In this document: positions 21,019-31,656 of the stretch, one piece after another
Layout: each line of letters starts with the position of its first letter
How positions within the stretch are numbered: the stretch's first letter is position 1
Virus record (IMG/VR): IMGVR_UViG_3300022665_000963
Span: 1-56,327 of that record
Reading direction: 5' to 3' (one strand)
Length of the DNA stretch: 56,327 bases
Source of the DNA: a virus
The notes under the pieces: generated by a model
Databases searched by the model: none
Told to the model about the DNA's origin: nothing
Seen by the model: the letters and a program-made list of their open reading frames with translations, nothing else
Program-made: the position numbers and the translations under genes

Positions 21019-24000
21019 CCGAATTCAGAATAATTGTCATTGTTGATCCCTCCAAGGCTCAACGGGGTACGAAACAGGTAGAGCAGAGTCTTAACCGGGT
21101 CGGCACGGCAGCTGACCGGACGCGGCAACTCATTGCCCGTGCCTTCGCCTTTGTGGGAGTGGCTGTCGGCATCAGACAGCTCGTGGGACTCTCCGATACC
21201 TTCACCAACGTCCAGAACAGAATCAAGACCGTCACGGATGGCACCGCGGAACTGAACCTCGTGACCAAGGAGCTGTTCGCAATATCCAACCGTACAAGAG
21301 GAAGCTTCGCGGCCACGGCGGAGGTCTTCTCCCGAGCAGCCCTGGCAGTCCGCGAGCTGGGTATTACCCAGCAGGAGACACTCGCGTTCACAGAGAGCCT
21401 GAACCAGGCGGTCATCTTGTCCGGCGCGGGGGCCCAGGAGGCCAACAATGCCTTGATCCAACTCTCTCAGGGCCTGGCCTCCGGGACACTCCGGGGCGAT
21501 GAACTTCGCTCTGTCTTGGAGCAACTGCCGGTTGTCGCAGATGTAATTGCCAAGTCACTTGGGGTAACCCGGGGAGAGTTGAGGATACTCGGCGAAGAGG
21601 GTGTGATCAGTGCCAAGGCGATTATTCGTGCCTTCGCGGAGGCCCGCGAGGAGTTGACGGAGCGGTTTGCCGAGACAGTTCCAACCATAGCGCAATCATT
21701 TACAATCCTAGAGAACCAGGCCATCAGACTAATTGGATCCTTCAGCGAGGCTGGCGGTGTATTCTCGACTATAGCGTCCAGCATCCAATCTGTGGCAACT
21801 GGGATAGGTGTTCTCAACAACAACCTGGATACTGCGACAGATATCTTCAGCGCTCTAGCAATCGTGGCCCTGTCCAGGTTCCTTGGGCCCTTCATCTCTC
21901 GCTTGTCGACTGGTGTCACCGCCCAGGTGGCCTTCACCAGAGCGATAGCCTCTGGCAACGCGGTGATGATAGAAGGTGTCCAGGCGGACTTGATGCGTGC
22001 ACAGTCAACCGCGAAGGTAACCACTGCCCGAGCAGCGGAGGCAGCAGCTCTGGTGCGTTCTCTGCAGGCCAGGACAGCCAATCTGCGTGTGCTGCTCGCT
22101 GAGGCAAATGCAGAACGTCTGTCAGTAGCTACAAAGATCGAGTTACAGGCGGGCATTGCCGCAGTAACTGGTCGAACCCAGGTCCTGAACCGACTGAGAG
22201 CTACCCAGACAGCTCTGCTGCAACGAGAGGTCCAGGCGACCCAACTTCTATCTATCGCCAAGGTAGAACTTGCAGCAACCACTGGGGCCTCCGCTGCCGC
22301 CGCCACGGTAGCCACCGGGGCGCAGACCGCACTCCAGGGGGCCCTGGTACGTACTACCCTTGTCGCCCGTGGAACCGCCGCTGTGATGGGCCTTCTGCGC
22401 GGGGTTCTGGCCCTTGTCGGTGGTCCCGCTGGCCTGCTGGTCCTCGCAGCCGGAGCCATGTTCTTGTTCGGACGTGAGACAAGGACTGCAAAGACAGAGA
22501 TCTCAGAGCAGGCCTCTGAGTTGGAGGCCCTGAACCTCCGGCTGGAGACCAACATAGGTCGGACACGGGAGGCCAATATTGAATTGCAGAATCAGGCCAC
22601 TGCCCGGCTCAACAATCTCAAGATCACAAGGGAGGAAGCCACGGTAGCGGTATCGTTGCTCCTCGTCCAAATTGCCCTCCAGAAGGAGCAGGTAGCACTT
22701 CTCGCCGAGGCTGACGCACAGAGGCAGAGGAGACCCAGCTTTCTTGGTGCTGATATTGGCTCCTTTGTTAAGTTGAATGCTGCCAATGTCATTCTAAACA
22801 ACCTGGAGACAGCTCTCAGAGAGGCTATAGCAGCGTCGGTGGGTGCTGATATCAGCATCATTCGTCTGCAGACTAACATAGGTAATTTCGCAGGGACCGT
22901 GAAAGAGGTGGCAAACAAAGCACTGGATGACCTTCGGGCGAAGTTGAATGGTGTCTTCAAGGCAGGACTACAGGTGCGGCGTATGTCAAAACTCCTTGAA
23001 ATCCAAATAAAGGACGAAAATATCACAAGGGAGGAGGCCAATCGTCTGTTGGCACGACAGCGGTTCCTCCTGAGAGATCAGCTAGATCCACTGGGTGCCC
23101 TGAACCGGGAGTTGGACTTTGAGAACTCTCTGCTCAGCAAGTCGGTTGGTGAGCGTGAAGTGTTGAACAGGACACGACAGACCACCCTCGAGCTTCAACG
23201 TGCGGGAATCCAGATCAGTCGTGAAGAAGTTGAGGAAATAATCCGGCTCAATCTTGAACTGCAACGTCAAGCTGAGTTCCAGCTTCAGACCCGGGATCTT
23301 GAGCGTGAGACCACTCTCCTGGGATTGAACAATGATGAACGCACGATCCAGCAGGCTCTCTTCCGCGCCGAAGATACCCTCAAGCGCACACTGACCGATA
23401 CTGAACGGGAGTTGGTTATCACACTTGTGCAACAAAATCTTGAACTCGAACGACAGAACGAGGTTCTTGCCCGGATAGAGGCGCCATTGAGGAACTATGA
23501 AGAAGGCCTCAAGGCGTTGGTGGCTATCAGGGGCGATATAAGTACCGAGGAATTTACCAAGTCTCTACGTGAACTACGTCTGGCTTTCCTCGATACACAG
23601 ACTGATGGCGCGTCTGGCCTCGAACGCGGCATCATACGGCTGCAGACGGAGTTCGAGGACATAGCCAGCCTGGTGGAGACCACTGTGGTAAAGGCATTCA
23701 AGGCCGCCGAGGACGCACTGGTACAATTCGTGACAACGGGCAAGCTGGACTTCAACAGTCTGATCAACAGTATCTTGGCTGATCTCACCCGCCTGGCGAT
23801 ACGCCAGGCCATTACAGGCCCGCTCGCTGCCCTCTTGGGCACCGGAGGTGGAGGCGGTGGAACAGGCCTCCTCGGAGCACTGAAAGGCCTCCTGGGCATT
23901 GGTGGAGGTGGTGGAGGCAGCACAGGCCCTGGCGGCGGAGGTGTTAGTGGATTTGGTATACCCGGGTTAGACCACGGAGGCTCATTCCCAATACTTGGTA

Positions 24001-24227
24001 ATGCTGGAGTAGACAGGAATGTGTTGAGCGTCAACAACAGGCCCGTCGCCCGCGTATCACGGGGTGAGACGGTCACCGTCACCCCCAATAACGGTTCAGG
24101 AGGACGGCCGATACAGGTAAATATGAACATATCGACCCCCGATGTAAATAGTTTCAGGAGGTCTCAGGATCAGATAGCCGCCCAACTTGCTACGACACTG
24201 AGTAGAGCCCAGAGGAGAGACAGGTAG
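21015..24227 (+). CDS. Tape measure protein
   Basis: 1,070 residues, the largest tail gene besides the tip. The N-terminal part matches the TMP family: FTNVQNRIKTVTDGTAELN, SFAATAEVFSRAALAVRELG, LSQGLASGTLRGDELRSVLEQ. A hydrophobic stretch near residues ~455-490 (GLLRGVLALVGGPAGLLVL) could insert in the host membrane, followed by long coiled coils and a C-terminal glycine-rich linker (two blocks of GGGGGG). At ~1.5 angstrom per residue it predicts a tail near 160 nm. Translation is probably coupled to the preceding 17-codon ORF. Confidence 0.95.
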   Translation: MTEFRIIVIVDPSKAQRGTKQVEQSLNRVGTAADRTRQLIARAFAFVGVAVGIRQLVGLSDTFTNVQNRIKTVTDGTAELNLVTKELFAISNRTRGSFAATAEVFSRAALAVRELGITQQETLAFTESLNQAVILSGAGAQEANNALIQLSQGLASGTLRGDELRSVLEQLPVVADVIAKSLGVTRGELRILGEEGVISAKAIIRAFAEAREELTERFAETVPTIAQSFTILENQAIRLIGSFSEAGGVFSTIASSIQSVATGIGVLNNNLDTATDIFSALAIVALSRFLGPFISRLSTGVTAQVAFTRAIASGNAVMIEGVQADLMRAQSTAKVTTARAAEAAALVRSLQARTANLRVLLAEANAERLSVATKIELQAGIAAVTGRTQVLNRLRATQTALLQREVQATQLLSIAKVELAATTGASAAAATVATGAQTALQGALVRTTLVARGTAAVMGLLRGVLALVGGPAGLLVLAAGAMFLFGRETRTAKTEISEQASELEALNLRLETNIGRTREANIELQNQATARLNNLKITREEATVAVSLLLVQIALQKEQVALLAEADAQRQRRPSFLGADIGSFVKLNAANVILNNLETALREAIAASVGADISIIRLQTNIGNFAGTVKEVANKALDDLRAKLNGVFKAGLQVRRMSKLLEIQIKDENITREEANRLLARQRFLLRDQLDPLGALNRELDFENSLLSKSVGEREVLNRTRQTTLELQRAGIQISREEVEEIIRLNLELQRQAEFQLQTRDLERETTLLGLNNDERTIQQALFRAEDTLKRTLTDTERELVITLVQQNLELERQNEVLARIEAPLRNYEEGLKALVAIRGDISTEEFTKSLRELRLAFLDTQTDGASGLERGIIRLQTEFEDIASLVETTVVKAFKAAEDALVQFVTTGKLDFNSLINSILADLTRLAIRQAITGPLAALLGTGGGGGGTGLLGALKGLLGIGGGGGGSTGPGGGGVSGFGIPGLDHGGSFPILGNAGVDRNVLSVNNRPVARVSRGETVTVTPNNGSGGRPIQVNMNISTPDVNSFRRSQDQIAAQLATTLSRAQRRDR

Positions 24228-24229
24228 AC

Positions 24230-24865
24230 ATGACGTTTGATAATGTAAAGTTGGATGAGGACATAGAGAAAGGAGCCGAGGGAGGCCCTGGATATAAGAC
24301 CTCTGTACTCATACTCTCCTCAGGTTTTGAGCAAAGGAATATTGACTGGTCACGGACCCGTGGCCTGTGGGATATCTCCTATGGCATGGATAAGAAGGCC
24401 AACCAGGAGATTGTGCTGGCCTTCTTCCACGCGCGCAGGGGCAGGGCGATCGGCTTCAGGTTCAAGGACTGGACTGACTTCCAGATCGGCAGTGATAATC
24501 CAGACGCGCCCCAGGAGATCTTCGTGACAGACGGGGCTAAGGACAAGTTCCAGGTCGTGCGTCGTTACGTGTCAGGACCCACCACCTTTGACCGGGAAAC
24601 CACCAGGCTCGTCACGGGTACGGTACGGGTGTTCCTGGACGCTGTGGAACAGTTCTCCGGCTTCACGATAGATGTTGATACTGGCGTGATAGATTTCACG
24701 GTCGCACCAACCACAGGGCAATCGCTCGGCATAATATGCGAGTTCGATGTGCCAGTGAGATTCGATATAGATGAGTTAACAATGCGAGCCGAGCGGGATG
24801 ATGTATTCAGCTTCCCCCGGATACCCCTATTGGAAGTGAGGGAGGAACTGGTGGACGTTTCATGA
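24230..24865 (+). CDS. Distal tail protein (DUF2460, GTA ORFG12-like)
   Basis: Family blocks are clear: GPGYKTSVLILSSGFEQRN, WDISYGMDKKANQEIVLAFF, HARRGRAIGFRFKDWTDF and a C-terminal VRFDIDELTMRAERDDVFSF. These match the TIGR02217/DUF2460 proteins, the first in the GTA-type tail-tip series. It joins the tube to the hub. It ends overlapping the next ATG by four bases. Confidence 0.9.
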   Translation: MTFDNVKLDEDIEKGAEGGPGYKTSVLILSSGFEQRNIDWSRTRGLWDISYGMDKKANQEIVLAFFHARRGRAIGFRFKDWTDFQIGSDNPDAPQEIFVTDGAKDKFQVVRRYVSGPTTFDRETTRLVTGTVRVFLDAVEQFSGFTIDVDTGVIDFTVAPTTGQSLGIICEFDVPVRFDIDELTMRAERDDVFSFPRIPLLEVREELVDVS

Positions 24866-25965
24866 AGACTATCTCCTCAGGATTACAGACACATCTCGCC
24901 GGTGAGACGACCACTCTTGCGACCCTCTGGCGTATCGTACGTAAGGACGGTACTCAATTCTTCTTTACCGACCTTGACAAGAATATCCCCTTCGACGGGG
25001 ATACGTATATAGCGAGTAGTGGGTACAGTAGGACCGCTATAGCCAGCGATGTGTCCTTATCGGTCGATAATCTGAATGTCGAAGGCCTCTTCGACAGTGC
25101 CGAGATTACCGAGGTGGACATTCGTGCTGGTAAATTCGACTTCGCGGAGATATTCATATCCACCATAAATTATAAAAGTGTGGCGGATGGTGTCGTCAAG
25201 ATGCGCCGGGGTCACTTTGGCGAGGTCACCCTGACCAAGCAGGGAATATTCCGCACAGAATTACGCGGTCTCGCCCAGCAACTCGCCCAAAATATCGGGG
25301 AACTGTACCAGCCTGAATGCCGGGCTGATCTTGGCGATTCGCGCTGTAAGGTCCCCATCGACCCTGTCCTACGTACGAACAATACGGCTTTTGTCCTGGG
25401 GGACTTTATCAGGGTAAACACGACCGGAGGTACTGGCCAGGAGATATTCGAAAACAGAATATATGAGTGTACAGTGGCGGGAACGACCGCCGGCTCTCCC
25501 CCAACATATGACACGGTCGTAGACAACACGACTGTCGATGGAACTGCCACCTTCACAGCACGACAGGCCTGGATGAGACACGCCGTGGTTGACACGGTAA
25601 CTGATAACAAGGTGTTCACTCTGACGGTAGCGTTCGACGAGACCAGGGCCGTCGATGACTACTTTAATGGGGGTGCTATCGAGTTCGAGACAGGCACCAA
25701 TGACGATGTTATTCTCGAGGTAAGAGACTGGATACAAAGCACCAGGACCCTGACGGTTTTCATCCCCGCGCCCTTTACTATTGTATCCGGAGACAAACTT
25801 CGACTGTATCCTGGCTGTGATAAACGCTCTACGACTTGCATAACAAAATTCGTGATTCCAAATTCTAAGGACTTTGCAAATGGTAATATCAAGAACTTCC
25901 GAGGAGAACCTTTTGTCCCAGGTCAAGACGAATTAGTGAGGTACCCAGATGCAAAGTCAGGTTAA
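24862..25965 (+). CDS. Tail hub protein (DUF2163, GTA ORFG13-like)
   Basis: N-terminal DUF2163 signature (TLATLWRIVRKDGTQFFFTD, then SLSVDNLNVEGLFDSAEITE) and a C-terminal region with LYPGCDKRSTTCITKFVIPN. Four cysteines occur as CRADLGDSRC and CDKRSTTC, a spacing that could hold an iron-sulphur cluster or metal, as tail-hub proteins of this type do. Follows the fixed GTA order: distal tail, hub, peptidase, tip. Overlaps the peptidase gene by 17 nt. Confidence 0.9.
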   Translation: MKTISSGLQTHLAGETTTLATLWRIVRKDGTQFFFTDLDKNIPFDGDTYIASSGYSRTAIASDVSLSVDNLNVEGLFDSAEITEVDIRAGKFDFAEIFISTINYKSVADGVVKMRRGHFGEVTLTKQGIFRTELRGLAQQLAQNIGELYQPECRADLGDSRCKVPIDPVLRTNNTAFVLGDFIRVNTTGGTGQEIFENRIYECTVAGTTAGSPPTYDTVVDNTTVDGTATFTARQAWMRHAVVDTVTDNKVFTLTVAFDETRAVDDYFNGGAIEFETGTNDDVILEVRDWIQSTRTLTVFIPAPFTIVSGDKLRLYPGCDKRSTTCITKFVIPNSKDFANGNIKNFRGEPFVPGQDELVRYPDAKSG

Positions 25966-26383
25966 CAGAAAAGATATTATAAATGAAGCACGGAAATGGA
26001 TCGGTGTGAAGTGGAGACACCAGGGTCGTACGAAATTGGGTATTGACTGCGCAGGACTCGTGATCCTAGTGGGTAAGGCCCTGGGCGTCGTCGACTACGA
26101 CACGACCAATTACCAGCGTCGGACGCACGGCACCAGCTTCCTCAAGCACTTCAGAATGAACATGGAAGAAAAGGCCATCGTGGATGCTCAGCCGGGGGAC
26201 GTGTTACTGTTCCGGGACAACCAGTTTCCATGCCATTCGACCATTGTCGCGGAGATTGGTGGAGCACTAACAATCGTCCACGCTCACGCTCTCAGGAAAA
26301 AGGTACTGGAGGAGAGACTAAACCAGGGTGACTGGATGGCACTCCGAGTTGCGTGTTTCAAATACAAAGGATTGAATGACTGA
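25949..26383 (+). CDS. Tail NlpC/P60 cell-wall peptidase (GTA ORFG14-like)
   Basis: 144 residues. Catalytic Cys34 lies in GIDCAGLVIL, the first His is likely His96 (FPCHSTIVAE) and the third polar residue His111 or His113 (IVHAHA). The enzyme would cut peptidoglycan as the tail tip passes the periplasm. It sits between the hub and the tip protein with overlapping ends on both sides, as in gene transfer agents and related siphoviruses. Confidence 0.9.
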   Translation: MQSQVNRKDIINEARKWIGVKWRHQGRTKLGIDCAGLVILVGKALGVVDYDTTNYQRRTHGTSFLKHFRMNMEEKAIVDAQPGDVLLFRDNQFPCHSTIVAEIGGALTIVHAHALRKKVLEERLNQGDWMALRVACFKYKGLND

Positions 26384-29300
26384 TGGCCATACTACTCGCA
26401 GTCGGCGGAGCCGCTCTCGGTAGCGCGATTGGGATCGGCGCAAGTGCCGGATGGATCGTAGGTACGCTCATCGGCACTCTTCTCTTTCCACCGGCCGGTG
26501 TAACCACCGAAGGTCCTCGGCTCGGCGATTTATCTGTCACCTCCTCGGCCTACGGGGTGACCATACAGAAGAGTTTCGGCACGATACGCATGGGGGGTAA
26601 TATGATCTGGTCCACGGGTATAGAGGAAGTCAAGAACGAGAAGAAAGTAGGGGGCAAAGGTCTGGGGGCTTCTCAGACTCAGATCACTTTTGAGTATTTC
26701 GCCTCATTCGCTATCGCCTTTGGCGAGGGCGTGACGGAGGATGTTCTACGCATATGGGCTGATGGTAAACTGATTTTCGACAGGACATCCACTTCCGACG
26801 ATATATCGAAGGCCAACCTGTCTTTCAGGTTCTATCCTGGTGATGAGACCCAGGAGCCCGACAGCTTGATAGAAGCGGATATAGGGGTAAACAGTACTCC
26901 TGCTTTCAGGGGTATCACGTACATAGTATTTGACACGTTTCCCTTGAAGGATTATGGCAACCGTATACCCAGTATTACGGCGGAGATAACGTCCAATGCC
27001 TCAGCAGCTCTCAATGTCGAGACGGCGGACTTTTTCACTGTCGCGGAGGGTGGAATAGCGGATAGCTTCAGGAACGATCAACTTCTGCCGGACTTCGACA
27101 GAGGGGTATTCTACACCGCCAAGTCCTCCGCAACCCTTGGGCAGAATATACTTCGTAGATTTCAAACTAGGACGATGGTGGAGGACCGTCAAAAAGCGTA
27201 CACCCAGGACAAGACCCCTGAGAACATCAGTACCATGGTGCTCCAAGCGGTACTAAAAAACGGGGCCATCATCATGCAGAGTGGAACAGGCAACGGCACA
27301 CCATTCTCCCTGATCAATCCTGACTCTCTGGATATCGTCGATACATTCGGGGATAACACTGGCGGTGTGGGAGTCTTCACCACGACCCAGTTCCCACATC
27401 CCATTGACAGCACAAGCACACAGGTCACGGTTCAGGGTACCACGGGCCTGGAATTCTACTATATAACCACAGCTCTGTTGAGTAGAAACTTCGGGATATT
27501 GAAGGTGACAGACTCAGCGCTGACCTATGTATATGACTCCGAGACCGCTGGAAACTCCTTCCCAAGTGGTGTAGTGGCGGCCTCTGGTCCGGGGGCCATT
27601 GGGCAGAATTTTGGTGAGTTCTACATCCTCCACAAGAATGCTAGTGTGCTGAATGTGGGTAATTCATTTGAATTAAGTAGAGTCCGAATTCCCGCTGGAG
27701 CATTCCATGATTTCACAACAGGCGCGGTGGCCGGGGTGGAGGTCAGTCTCATAAAGGTCTACTCGGCGGCTGATCTGTTCCCTTCCGCTGCCTTCTTAGG
27801 TAATTTCGTGGGATTAATGTACGATGAGACCGATGACACCATAATATTTGAGTTCCAAGCCGTTAATGCCAGTTTCGTAGAGATCGGCAAGAGAATAGTC
27901 AAGATAGATCCCGATACGGGAAATCAACTCTGGTCGACTGACGTACCCATAGGCGTTAGGACACAGAAAAATTCATCTAATATGACCAGACTTACAGACG
28001 GGGTCTATTCCAGGGTCGCTGGGACAACGAGTTTCTCGATCAGGACGGCCACAGGCGAGATTTTCGACAATACGACGGGCTGGCCCATAGCCAATGGCAA
28101 CAGCAAGGCGGCCTACTGGGACAGCAAGACGAGCTCATACATAGGCAATATCTTAGCTGGAGGCACTCTTCACAAGTGGCTCTTCTTCCGGGGTGCCGGC
28201 GAGGGAGCTCTCCTGTCCGATGTTGTCCAGGCTATATGCCTTGACACTGGGCTCGCGGCTTCCGACATAGATGTAACTGACCTGGCATCCGAGACTGTCC
28301 CAGGTTACATGATAGGTAGACAGACTACGGCCCGTAACTCTATCCAAGTGCTGGCACAGGCGTTCTTCTTCGACGGGATAGAGAGCGACTTTCTACTGAA
28401 GTTCACCCTGAGGGAAGGCAAGACCTCAACGGCCACGATACTGCAGAGGGACCTGGGAGTTCTTGACAGTCAGACTGGAGATTTTTTCCAGGAGACGCGT
28501 ATCCAGGAGGTCGAACTGCCCAGGCGTTTTTCCGTGACATTCCTCGACAGGGATGAAGATTATACCCAGGGCAATCAGAGTGCACAACGCATATTAAGTC
28601 CTGTATCATCCTCGCAGTCCAACAATGAGATGGGATTACAGATAGCGGCGGCATTCACCTCCGACTTTGCAAAAAGGATAGCTGAGAAACAACTCTTTTC
28701 GGCTTGGATAGAGAGATCAAACTATAAGATAACAGTTGCCTGGAAATTTCTCGCGATCGATCCAGCGGATATCATTACCATCATAACGGATGACGGGACG
28801 ACCTTTCGCGGTCGCGTCACCCAGAGTGATGTAGGGGCGGGCTTCGTGATGGATATCACTAGCGTCAGTGAGGACGCCGCACAGTATACCTCGACGGTCG
28901 TCGCTGACCCAGGGACCGGCGTTCCAGATCAGGAGTTCCTGTCGGTCGCGGATACAAAGCTCATCATGATATGCTCTCCGTTACTGAGGGACAGTGACGA
29001 TACGGGCAGGACAACCTCCCAGATCTATTTTGTCATGGGTGGTTTCGGGCAACCGGGCTGGACCTCTGGCACCCTGTTCAAGTCGGCTGAGGGTACCGAG
29101 TTCACAGATGTTGGGTCAGTGGTGAACGAGGTGGCCTACGGCTCCGCATCAAATGCTCTAGGAGATGTTGTGGATCCTTTCTCGACAGATGAGACAAATA
29201 CCCTAACGATATTCATGACCACTGGCTCCAGCCAGGTAGTGTCCACCACTCAGCTTGAGATGGTTAACGGAGCCAACCCCGCGGCGCTCATACACTCGAA

Positions 29301-29925
29301 CGGTATCGATGTAGAGATCATCCAGTTCCGTGACGTAGTCACAAACACGGACGGGTCTTTCACCCTGAGTGGATTGCTCAGGGGCCGGAGGGGCAGTGAG
29401 AGCTTCACAGATAGCCATTCGATCGGTGACACCTTTGTCCTACTCGACGCAATCACAGCGGGAAATCTTCAGCTCACCCTGAGTGAAGTCGATCAGACAC
29501 GTTTCTACCGGGCAATAACTACCGGGCAGTTATTCGAGGACGCCCTCAGCATAACTAAGGCCAGCCCGGGCAATGACCTCAAGCCATATGCCCCAGTGTC
29601 ACAGGCTGCAGCTGCGAGTGGGAATGATATCGACTTCACCTGGGAGCGTCGAACTCGTGTTGGTGGCGGACTCAAGGACGGGGTAGGCGGGGTGCCCCTG
29701 AATGAGGATACCGAGTCATACGAGATAGATATCTTTGATAGCCCAGGCGGTACCATCGTGCGTACGATCACCGGGTTATCCACGACGTCCATAACATACA
29801 CCGAGGCACAACAGATTACCGATGGTTTTTCACCACCGCTGAGTCAGATTACAATTAGCATTTTTCAGATAAGCGCACAGGTCGGTCGTGGATTCACAAA
29901 AGAGGTAACATTGAATGTCGAATAA
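26383..29925 (+). CDS. Tail tip/attachment protein (J-like), 1,180 aa
   Basis: The N-terminus is hydrophobic and glycine-rich (VGGAALGSAIGIGASAGWIVG), which is usual for tail tip proteins of this family, then LGDLSVTSSAYGVTIQKSFG and a long beta-rich central region. The C-terminal third contains SVTFLDRDEDYTQGNQSAQR and VVNGANPAALIHSN...GLLRGRRGSE, as in the Phage-tail_3/rcc01698-like region. It completes the GTA-like tip module and probably reaches the receptor. The next gene starts inside its last codons. Confidence 0.85.
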   Translation: MAILLAVGGAALGSAIGIGASAGWIVGTLIGTLLFPPAGVTTEGPRLGDLSVTSSAYGVTIQKSFGTIRMGGNMIWSTGIEEVKNEKKVGGKGLGASQTQITFEYFASFAIAFGEGVTEDVLRIWADGKLIFDRTSTSDDISKANLSFRFYPGDETQEPDSLIEADIGVNSTPAFRGITYIVFDTFPLKDYGNRIPSITAEITSNASAALNVETADFFTVAEGGIADSFRNDQLLPDFDRGVFYTAKSSATLGQNILRRFQTRTMVEDRQKAYTQDKTPENISTMVLQAVLKNGAIIMQSGTGNGTPFSLINPDSLDIVDTFGDNTGGVGVFTTTQFPHPIDSTSTQVTVQGTTGLEFYYITTALLSRNFGILKVTDSALTYVYDSETAGNSFPSGVVAASGPGAIGQNFGEFYILHKNASVLNVGNSFELSRVRIPAGAFHDFTTGAVAGVEVSLIKVYSAADLFPSAAFLGNFVGLMYDETDDTIIFEFQAVNASFVEIGKRIVKIDPDTGNQLWSTDVPIGVRTQKNSSNMTRLTDGVYSRVAGTTSFSIRTATGEIFDNTTGWPIANGNSKAAYWDSKTSSYIGNILAGGTLHKWLFFRGAGEGALLSDVVQAICLDTGLAASDIDVTDLASETVPGYMIGRQTTARNSIQVLAQAFFFDGIESDFLLKFTLREGKTSTATILQRDLGVLDSQTGDFFQETRIQEVELPRRFSVTFLDRDEDYTQGNQSAQRILSPVSSSQSNNEMGLQIAAAFTSDFAKRIAEKQLFSAWIERSNYKITVAWKFLAIDPADIITIITDDGTTFRGRVTQSDVGAGFVMDITSVSEDAAQYTSTVVADPGTGVPDQEFLSVADTKLIMICSPLLRDSDDTGRTTSQIYFVMGGFGQPGWTSGTLFKSAEGTEFTDVGSVVNEVAYGSASNALGDVVDPFSTDETNTLTIFMTTGSSQVVSTTQLEMVNGANPAALIHSNGIDVEIIQFRDVVTNTDGSFTLSGLLRGRRGSESFTDSHSIGDTFVLLDAITAGNLQLTLSEVDQTRFYRAITTGQLFEDALSITKASPGNDLKPYAPVSQAAAASGNDIDFTWERRTRVGGGLKDGVGGVPLNEDTESYEIDIFDSPGGTIVRTITGLSTTSITYTEAQQITDGFSPPLSQITISIFQISAQVGRGFTKEVTLNVE

Positions 29926-30640
29926 TATAGGAAGAACCGAGGTCGCTGCCGATCAGAACCAGAAAGAGGTCACCATAAATGATTCTGACGGTCGCATCGA
30001 TGCTGCTTTAACGGAAGTACGCATAGATGATTATGTTTCTGGTAACATAACTCTGACGGCTTCTCAATTTCAGCAGGCTGTTACATTTGAAACACTTAAT
30101 CTGACTGTGGCAAGAGATTTGACTGTGACTGCCACCAAGAAGTTATTTGTGGTGGATAACACTGCGGGTACAGCAGCATTAACGGTTAAAATAGGCACTG
30201 GTTCGGTAGCGGTACCCACCACTGAAACACGCCTCTGCTATACAGATGGAACAGCCAACGGAATCATAGAAGTGGGCGCGGCAGGTGCAGGAGGAGCTAA
30301 TCCATATGATGTAGGGATGTTTCTACCTGGCGTGCCAACTAATAGTCAACTTTTACTACAGTATGTTTTTGTTAGGGCAGTAGATTTTCCGGATGAATTC
30401 GTTGGTTCAAAAGGTCTGGTTGGTACAAATCCAACTGCTGCAGCTACCATCGATGTGAAGAAGAATGGTACCAGTATTGGTACAATCAGCATCACAACAG
30501 GTGGTGTGGTGACATTCGTTACAGCTGGGGCTGGTGTAGAAAATTTTGTTGCGGGAGATAAGCTCGAACTGATAGCGCAGGCATCAGCGGATGCTACACT
30601 AGCAGATATATCAATCACATTTAATGGAACAAGGATTTAA
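29915..30640 (+). CDS. Probable tail fibre/tip accessory protein, 241 aa
   Basis: ATG overlaps the tip gene by 11 nt. Small and hydrophobic beta-rich blocks (LTVTATKKLFVVDNTAGTAA, VGAAGAGGANPYDVGMFL) are typical of phage receptor-binding or tip-decorating proteins. The centre GNITLTASQFQQAVTFET is the kind of segment seen near tail tips. The gene is AT-richer than the tip gene, which fits frequent exchange of host-range genes. No catalytic motif seen. Confidence 0.6.
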   Translation: MSNNIGRTEVAADQNQKEVTINDSDGRIDAALTEVRIDDYVSGNITLTASQFQQAVTFETLNLTVARDLTVTATKKLFVVDNTAGTAALTVKIGTGSVAVPTTETRLCYTDGTANGIIEVGAAGAGGANPYDVGMFLPGVPTNSQLLLQYVFVRAVDFPDEFVGSKGLVGTNPTAAATIDVKKNGTSIGTISITTGGVVTFVTAGAGVENFVAGDKLELIAQASADATLADISITFNGTRI

Positions 30641-30645
30641 TAAAA

Positions 30646-31656
30646 ATGACAATACTTTTTATGGATGGTATGGATCTATATGGGGTGACTGCTGATCTAT
30701 CCACTAGATACGCGGCAGTTAATGGCACTAATATAACCTATAGCGCAACTTCAGGCAGATTTGGAGGAGGTGGAATTACAGTATCTGATGACGATAAGTA
30801 CTTTAATGCTCCTATTGCGGGAACACCTCAAACTGCGGTAATTAGTTTTGGAGTATTCAGAACTACAGTGCCAAGTGCTGCGGATATAGTGTTTAGAGCT
30901 AATAATAGTGGTGCCGGAAATATAAATTTTCGTACAATAGCAGCCCTCCCTGATATACAGATAAGAAGAGGCCCTACTACTATTTTAGGTTCTTTCTCGC
31001 TTAGTCTTAATACCTTCCATTGGGTTTCTATTAAGATAAAAGTAGCCAATACTGGCGGCACTATTGACGTTGAGGTTGATGGTGTAAATGTGTTTAGTTT
31101 TACCGGGGACACTCTTAATTCAGGCACGGAGACTAATAACTCATTCGACTTTGGGGGTGATATAAACCAAGATTTCACGTATGATGATATCATCATAACG
31201 GATATAGCAGGTTCTGCTCCTTTCAATGCCTTACTAGCTGACAGACGTATCGACACCATTCTACCCAATGCAACGGGGGATAGTGCAGGATTTACCGCAT
31301 CACCCGTGGTTGATAACTTTCTGAATGTTGATGACACAGCCCCAGATGGGGATACCACTCATGTTGAGGCAGAAGTCGCTGCTACAAAAGATCTATATAA
31401 TATGGCCTCTATGGGTTTTAGCCCCTCAGCTATTGATGCAGTCAATGTAGTTGCCCTGTCCAAGAATCCAGACGCAGGCGGCACTCAGTACAAGCTCAAG
31501 GTAAAGAGTGGGGTAACTGAGGGCACTGGTTCGGCAATTACTCCCACCACAGGATACCAGTATGATGATGAGGTATTCTTGACCAATCCTGATACTACTG
31601 CTGCTTGGACTGAGAGTGAAGTTAACAGTATGCAGGCTGGTATGGAGATTGTTTAA
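30646..31656 (+). CDS. Lectin-like tail protein, 336 aa
   Basis: Residues ~1-190 look like a concanavalin/LamG beta-sandwich: FMDGMDLYG near the N-terminus, FHWVSIKIKVANTGGTIDVE and GVNVFSFTGDT in the middle, and DFTYDDIIITD at the domain end. The rest (residues ~195-336, VDNFLNVDDTAPDGDTTHVE) is typical of phage proteins that carry this lectin-like domain. It probably contacts host-surface sugars. AT-rich like its neighbours; operon spacing only 5 nt. Confidence 0.7.
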   Translation: MTILFMDGMDLYGVTADLSTRYAAVNGTNITYSATSGRFGGGGITVSDDDKYFNAPIAGTPQTAVISFGVFRTTVPSAADIVFRANNSGAGNINFRTIAALPDIQIRRGPTTILGSFSLSLNTFHWVSIKIKVANTGGTIDVEVDGVNVFSFTGDTLNSGTETNNSFDFGGDINQDFTYDDIIITDIAGSAPFNALLADRRIDTILPNATGDSAGFTASPVVDNFLNVDDTAPDGDTTHVEAEVAATKDLYNMASMGFSPSAIDAVNVVALSKNPDAGGTQYKLKVKSGVTEGTGSAITPTTGYQYDDEVFLTNPDTTAAWTESEVNSMQAGMEIV